Shown here one piece after another: positions 4,728 to 7,353 of a stretch of 7,353 nt of DNA. Source of the DNA: Methanomicrobiales archaeon (lineage in GTDB: Archaea > Halobacteriota > Methanomicrobia > Methanomicrobiales > Methanoculleaceae); assembly GCA_012510295.1 (NCBI GenBank), contig JAAZID010000013.1:1-7353 (forward strand), given 5' to 3'. Every line of letters starts with the position of its first letter. Position 1 is the first letter of the stretch. The position numbers were made by a program, and so were the translations under genes. The notes below the pieces were generated by a model that was not told where the DNA came from, made no database searches, and saw nothing but the letters and a program-made list of their open reading frames with translations.

Positions 4728-5998
4728 TGCCGACACCCTACCCCCTGGAGGAGGAGCTCGGGATGCGCTACTACGCATCCGATACTCCGGGAATCGGAGG
4801 GAGGCTCCGCTCAAGCCCTGAGGACTTCATCGTCGAGGAGATACCGCTCCCGTTCAGCGAGGTAGATGATGGCCCGTACCTGATCTGCCGGCTCAAAAAG
4901 ACAAACTGGGAGCTCCAGCGGGCGGTCAGGGAGATTGCAAAACAGCTCGGTATCAGCCACCGGCGGATCGCCTGGGCCGGGACCAAGGATAAGAACGCGG
5001 TGACCACCCAGTTCATATCGATATACGGCCTTGTGCCTGAAGCGGTCGGGCAGGTGCGCCTCAGGGATATCTCACTTGAGGTCGTCGGGCGGTCGCATCA
5101 GCCGCTCACCCTCGGGGGTCTTGCCGGCAACCGGTTCGATATCGCCATCCGCGACTGTATCAGGGAGGATCTCGCCGCGCGGGTGCAGGAGGTCACAGTG
5201 GCGGCGGCTGCCGGTATACCGAACTACTACGGGCTGCAACGGTTCGGCGTTGTCCGGCCGATCACCCATACCGTCGGCGAGGAGATCCTGAAGGGCGATT
5301 ATGAGGCGGCCGTGGTCGCCTACATCGGCCGGGCATTCCCGCTGGAGACGGAGGCGGCACAGGCTGCGAGGACGCACTTCGCAGAGACCCGCAATGCCCG
5401 GGCCGCGCTTGCCGCTCTCCCGGTCCAGATGACCTACGAGCGGGCGATGGCAAACCACCTCGTCGCAAACCCGGGGGACTACGCCGGCGCGCTCCGGGCA
5501 CTCCCGCCAAAACTCCTCTCGCTCCTGGTGAGCGCGTTCCAGTCGTATCTCTTCAACCGCGCTCTCTCGCGTCGCATCGATGCCGGCATGTCACTCGTCA
5601 GACCTGAGGTCGGCGACCGCCTGCTCTTCCAGGACGGCCGCGAGGATATCGTCACAGCCCGGAACATGAAGGCGGCAGAGATACATATCCGTCGCGGGCG
5701 GTGCCGGATCGCCCTGTTTATACCGGGATCCGGTGCAGTGACATCGAGCGGCCGGATGGATGAGATCATGCAGGAACTGATGCAGGAGGCGGGTATCGAT
5801 GCCGGGAACTTTGAGCGCGCATCCCGGTTCGTGGATATGAGGTTTGACGGGGTTTCAAGGCCGATAACGCTCTCTACTGGCATAAGAGCGGAGGTCATGG
5901 ATGAGAGCGTCCGTCTTTCGTTCACGCTCCCCCCCGGCCACTACGCGACGACAGTCTGCCGCGAGTACATGAAGGCCGACCCGTATGTTATGATATAA
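4724..5998 (+). CDS. truD: tRNA pseudouridine synthase D (TruD)
   Basis: Converts a uridine in tRNA (U13 in Escherichia coli) to pseudouridine. Seen: TPGIGGRLRSSPEDFIVEEI (residues 21-40), the family's N-terminal block; WAGTKDKNAVTTQ (84-96), in which Asp89 is the expected catalytic aspartate; NYYGLQRFG (167-175), the signature of the family; AFQSYLFNRALSRRI (271-285); and the C-terminal LPPGHYATTVCREYMK (402-417). At 424 residues it is longer than bacterial TruD, as archaeal members usually are. The ATG at 4724 overlaps the pth2 stop. A second ATG directly follows at 4727, and another at 4763 has a GGAGGAGGAG in front, but starting there would remove residues before the conserved TPGIGG block only marginally, so the exact start is not fully certain. 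Transcription ends at a hairpin just after the TAA. Confidence 0.96.
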   Translation: MMPTPYPLEEELGMRYYASDTPGIGGRLRSSPEDFIVEEIPLPFSEVDDGPYLICRLKKTNWELQRAVREIAKQLGISHRRIAWAGTKDKNAVTTQFISIYGLVPEAVGQVRLRDISLEVVGRSHQPLTLGGLAGNRFDIAIRDCIREDLAARVQEVTVAAAAGIPNYYGLQRFGVVRPITHTVGEEILKGDYEAAVVAYIGRAFPLETEAAQAARTHFAETRNARAALAALPVQMTYERAMANHLVANPGDYAGALRALPPKLLSLLVSAFQSYLFNRALSRRIDAGMSLVRPEVGDRLLFQDGREDIVTARNMKAAEIHIRRGRCRIALFIPGSGAVTSSGRMDEIMQELMQEAGIDAGNFERASRFVDMRFDGVSRPITLSTGIRAEVMDESVRLSFTLPPGHYATTVCREYMKADPYVMI

Positions 5999-6009
5999 GG
6001 GGACTTCAA

Positions 6010-6041
6010 TACCTGCATCTTCTTTTTGCAGGTAGCTTTTA
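6010..6041 (+). terminator. terminator hairpin after truD
   Basis: TACCTGCA (6010-6017) pairs with TGCAGGTA (6027-6034), an 8-bp stem with a 9-nt pyrimidine loop, followed by GCTTTTA. It starts 12 nt after the truD stop. The minus strand shows no T-run after the stem, so it serves truD rather than the converging tfs gene. Confidence 0.65.
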
Positions 6042-6086
6042 CGGGTAGCGCAACCGTTGTATGAGGCAATAGAGCCCCATAACCCG

Positions 6087-6100
6087 GGAGAAGAAGAGAG
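6087..6100 (-). terminator. pyrimidine-rich tract downstream of tfs
   Basis: On the minus strand CTCTCTTCTTCTCC begins about 22 nt past the tfs stop with no stem next to it. Archaeal RNA polymerase can stop on pyrimidine or T-rich tracts without a hairpin, so this may mark the tfs transcript end. It is a weak assignment. Confidence 0.25.
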
Positions 6101-6121
6101 TGGTTTTGTGTACCTGATCGT

Positions 6122-6436
6122 TCAGTCGTACTCGCGCCATGTCTTCCCGCAGGCGATGCAACGGAAGAACCTGACCTCGCTCTCATCTGCCGCCCGGAGT
6201 TGTCTCAGCCACCAGTATGCCGTCGTGCAATCGCACTCTGGACACTTGATCGTCGTGGACGGGAGTGTTGCTATCTCCTCTACATTCTCGACGATCGTGA
6301 TCTCTTTTTCTGTGCGTTTGTCTGTCTTCGTCAACCGGTCGGTATCGTTAAAATCCCTTATATAACCACACTTTTTACACTTTAACTGGCCACCGGATGA
6401 TATCATCAGGCCCTTGCACTGCGGACAGAACATCAT
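6122..6436 (-). CDS. tfs: transcription elongation/cleavage factor TFS
   Basis: The archaeal TFIIS-like factor that inserts into the RNA polymerase funnel and triggers cleavage of backtracked RNA. The 104-residue length is typical. Seen: an N-terminal zinc ribbon with Cys4, Cys7, Cys20 and Cys23 (CPQC, CKKC), an acidic, charged linker (about 28-62), and a C-terminal zinc ribbon with Cys65, Cys68, Cys93 and Cys96 ending in GKTWREYD. The hairpin tip RAADESE (81-87) keeps the Asp84-Glu85 pair needed for cleavage, so this should be an active TFS rather than one of the inhibitory paralogues that lack it. There are two tandem ATG codons (6436 and 6433). No Shine-Dalgarno precedes them, and a TATA-like element lies about 26 nt upstream, pointing to a leaderless message. 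It converges on truD and diverges from the archaeosortase gene. Confidence 0.95.
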   Translation of the reverse strand: MMFCPQCKGLMISSGGQLKCKKCGYIRDFNDTDRLTKTDKRTEKEITIVENVEEIATLPSTTIKCPECDCTTAYWWLRQLRAADESEVRFFRCIACGKTWREYD

Positions 6437-6456
6437 TGTAACACATTGGTTATCCA

Positions 6457-6467
6457 GTAAAATTAAC
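6457..6467 (-). promoter_or_regulatory. TATA-like element of tfs
   Basis: The minus strand reads GTTAATTTTAC, centred about 26 nt before the tfs ATG. Together with the missing Shine-Dalgarno this predicts transcription starting at the start codon. Confidence 0.5.
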
Positions 6468-6506
6468 CCTTGGTCGGGCCATACGACCGGGGTGACCCAC
6501 CCGGGG

Positions 6507-6530
6507 TTTGAGCCTGATCAGGCGCACAAA
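6507..6530. promoter_or_regulatory. candidate operator: perfect palindrome in a longer dyad
   Basis: GCCTGATCAGGC (6512-6523) is a perfect 12-bp palindrome. It is flanked by TTTG (6507-6510) and CAAA (6527-6530), which are complementary but offset by 1 and 3 nt. The site lies 10 nt upstream of the archaeosortase TATA-like element, next to where TFB would bind, and in the shared region with tfs. A palindrome with no loop suits a dimeric DNA-binding protein better than an RNA hairpin. Confidence 0.45.
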
Positions 6531-6533
6531 TGC

Positions 6534-6539
6534 TTTAAT
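6534..6539 (+). promoter_or_regulatory. TATA-like element of the archaeosortase gene
   Basis: TTTAAT within GCTTTAATG is centred about 28 nt before the ATG at 6565, predicting a start of transcription within a few bases of the start codon. The AAAAGG directly abutting the ATG is too close to work as a Shine-Dalgarno. Confidence 0.45.
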
Positions 6540-6564
6540 GTTGTGTACGCCGAAGATTAAAAGG

Positions 6565-7353
6565 ATGAAGGATTACCTGGTGCTGATCTCATGCGCCTGT
6601 TTTCTCATGTTTCTTGTACCGGGCCGGTATCGCAGGTACTTCGCGGCCGGCGGATGGGCAAGCATCGTCGGGTACCTGTTCCTCGAGCTCCCCTACTACA
6701 TCTCCATCAATAACTTCGTCTACCCGGCGATAACCCTCCTCTCGCTACCGTTCCTCTATATCACCGTAAAATACCTGCTCCGCGATGATTCCCGGGTGCT
6801 ACAGCTCTCGACGATAGCAGCCGTAGCGTTCCTGATCTATGCACCCTTCGCCTACACACCGGCACTCGGAGATTGGTTAATCGCAGCGGTCACAAACCAG
6901 ACATCCGCAGTGCTGACAGCGATCGGGTATCCTGTGAACTTCACCACCTGGAACATGATGGAGCGTAACGGCTTTCGGACCGAGATCATCCTTGCCTGCA
7001 CCGGCATCCAGAGTATCGCCATCATGCTCGGGGTTGCCTGGGGCACCCGGGCGACATACCTGCAAAAGATCGCAGGGTTCTTCCTTGTCCTCCCGACGAT
7101 CTATATCCTGAATATCTTCCGCAATGTCTTTGTGATCGCGGCTTATTCCGAGCAGTGGTTCCCGTACCTCCCTGTGATCGCAAGCAACGGTGAGTTCGGG
7201 TATGAGAGTTTCTTCTGGGCGCACAACGTCATGGCAGAGGTCGGAGCGCTGATATTCCTTGTGGCCCTTGCCTATACCCTCTTTATGATCCTCCCCGAAC
7301 TCGGCAACCTCGCTGACGGCCTCTACCGGCTCTACCGCGAGGAGGCGGAGCGG
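6565..7353 (+). CDS. artA: archaeosortase, ArtA-like (right end cut by window edge)
   Basis: An integral membrane cysteine protease/transpeptidase of the exosortase/archaeosortase superfamily. ArtA enzymes process surface proteins with a C-terminal PGF-CTERM tripartite signal, with lipid attachment known in haloarchaea. Seen in the 263 codons present: about seven or eight hydrophobic segments (roughly 3-18, 28-46, 52-70, 82-98, 102-122, 139-158, 168-192, 222-244), and the superfamily catalytic triad as Cys145 in ACTGIQS (144-150), Arg186 in NIFRN (183-187) and His220 in FFWAHN (216-221). The 41-residue Cys-to-Arg spacing equals what I recall for Haloferax volcanii ArtA. After residue 245 the chain is soluble and charged, so only the tail is probably missing. 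The frame is open to the edge. The ATG at 6565 fits a promoter about 28 nt upstream. The subtype (PGF-CTERM or another) cannot be fixed without its substrates, and none is in the window. Confidence 0.88.
   Translation, partial: MKDYLVLISCACFLMFLVPGRYRRYFAAGGWASIVGYLFLELPYYISINNFVYPAITLLSLPFLYITVKYLLRDDSRVLQLSTIAAVAFLIYAPFAYTPALGDWLIAAVTNQTSAVLTAIGYPVNFTTWNMMERNGFRTEIILACTGIQSIAIMLGVAWGTRATYLQKIAGFFLVLPTIYILNIFRNVFVIAAYSEQWFPYLPVIASNGEFGYESFFWAHNVMAEVGALIFLVALAYTLFMILPELGNLADGLYRLYREEAER

Noticed and set aside
5072..5925. Several minus-strand frames of 80-150 codons
   Set aside because: They are shadows of truD.
6852..7224. Minus-strand frames of 64 and 115 codons
   Set aside because: They are antisense to the archaeosortase gene, which carries the catalytic motifs.
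1..7353. tRNA, CRISPR array, insertion sequence or attachment site
   Set aside because: Reading the gaps showed no tRNA-like TTCGANTC arm with matching stems, no regularly spaced direct repeats and no transposase or integrase motif.

Overview
The window reads as ordinary, dense euryarchaeal chromosome, most likely from a methanogen of the Methanomicrobiales (Methanoculleus-like). This placement is inference from gene content and style. Archaeal markers are a Pth2-type peptidyl-tRNA hydrolase, transcription factor TFS, an archaeosortase, a geranylgeranyl reductase family flavoprotein, archaeal-length TruD, TATA-box promoters and several apparently leaderless starts. The bacterial-type gyrase B fits the gyrase-bearing euryarchaea. 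Base composition is GC-rich in genes and AT-rich in promoters.

Layout. The left two thirds of the minus strand carries, in transcription order, a pair of unrecognised membrane-protein genes (3467-4060, then 3238-3462, 4 nt apart), a geranylgeranyl reductase family flavoprotein (1945-3111), a 104-residue protein of unknown function (1366-1680), and the first 363 codons of gyrB (1-1089, running off the left edge). The plus strand then carries pth2 and truD, overlapping by 4 nt (4365-5998). A minus-strand tfs gene (6122-6436) converges on truD. An archaeosortase gene (6565 to the right edge, no stop reached) diverges from tfs.

How it fits together. pth2-truD is a tRNA-related operon: release of peptidyl-tRNA and pseudouridylation of tRNA. 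TFS rescues backtracked RNA polymerase. Gyrase sets supercoiling. The reductase saturates isoprenoid chains such as those of archaeal lipids, and the archaeosortase processes C-terminally anchored surface proteins in the same membrane. Only pth2-truD and the membrane pair look like true operons; the others have their own promoters.

Nothing here amounts to a clear new defence or biosynthetic system. The most interesting leads are regulatory: a 12-bp perfect palindrome inside a longer dyad just upstream of the archaeosortase TATA box, nested inverted repeats over the gyrB promoter with a canonical G-quadruplex motif further upstream, and a possibly structured leader before pth2. Among proteins, the membrane pair and the 104-residue protein are the real unknowns. 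I saw no tRNA, rRNA, CRISPR array, transposase or integration site.
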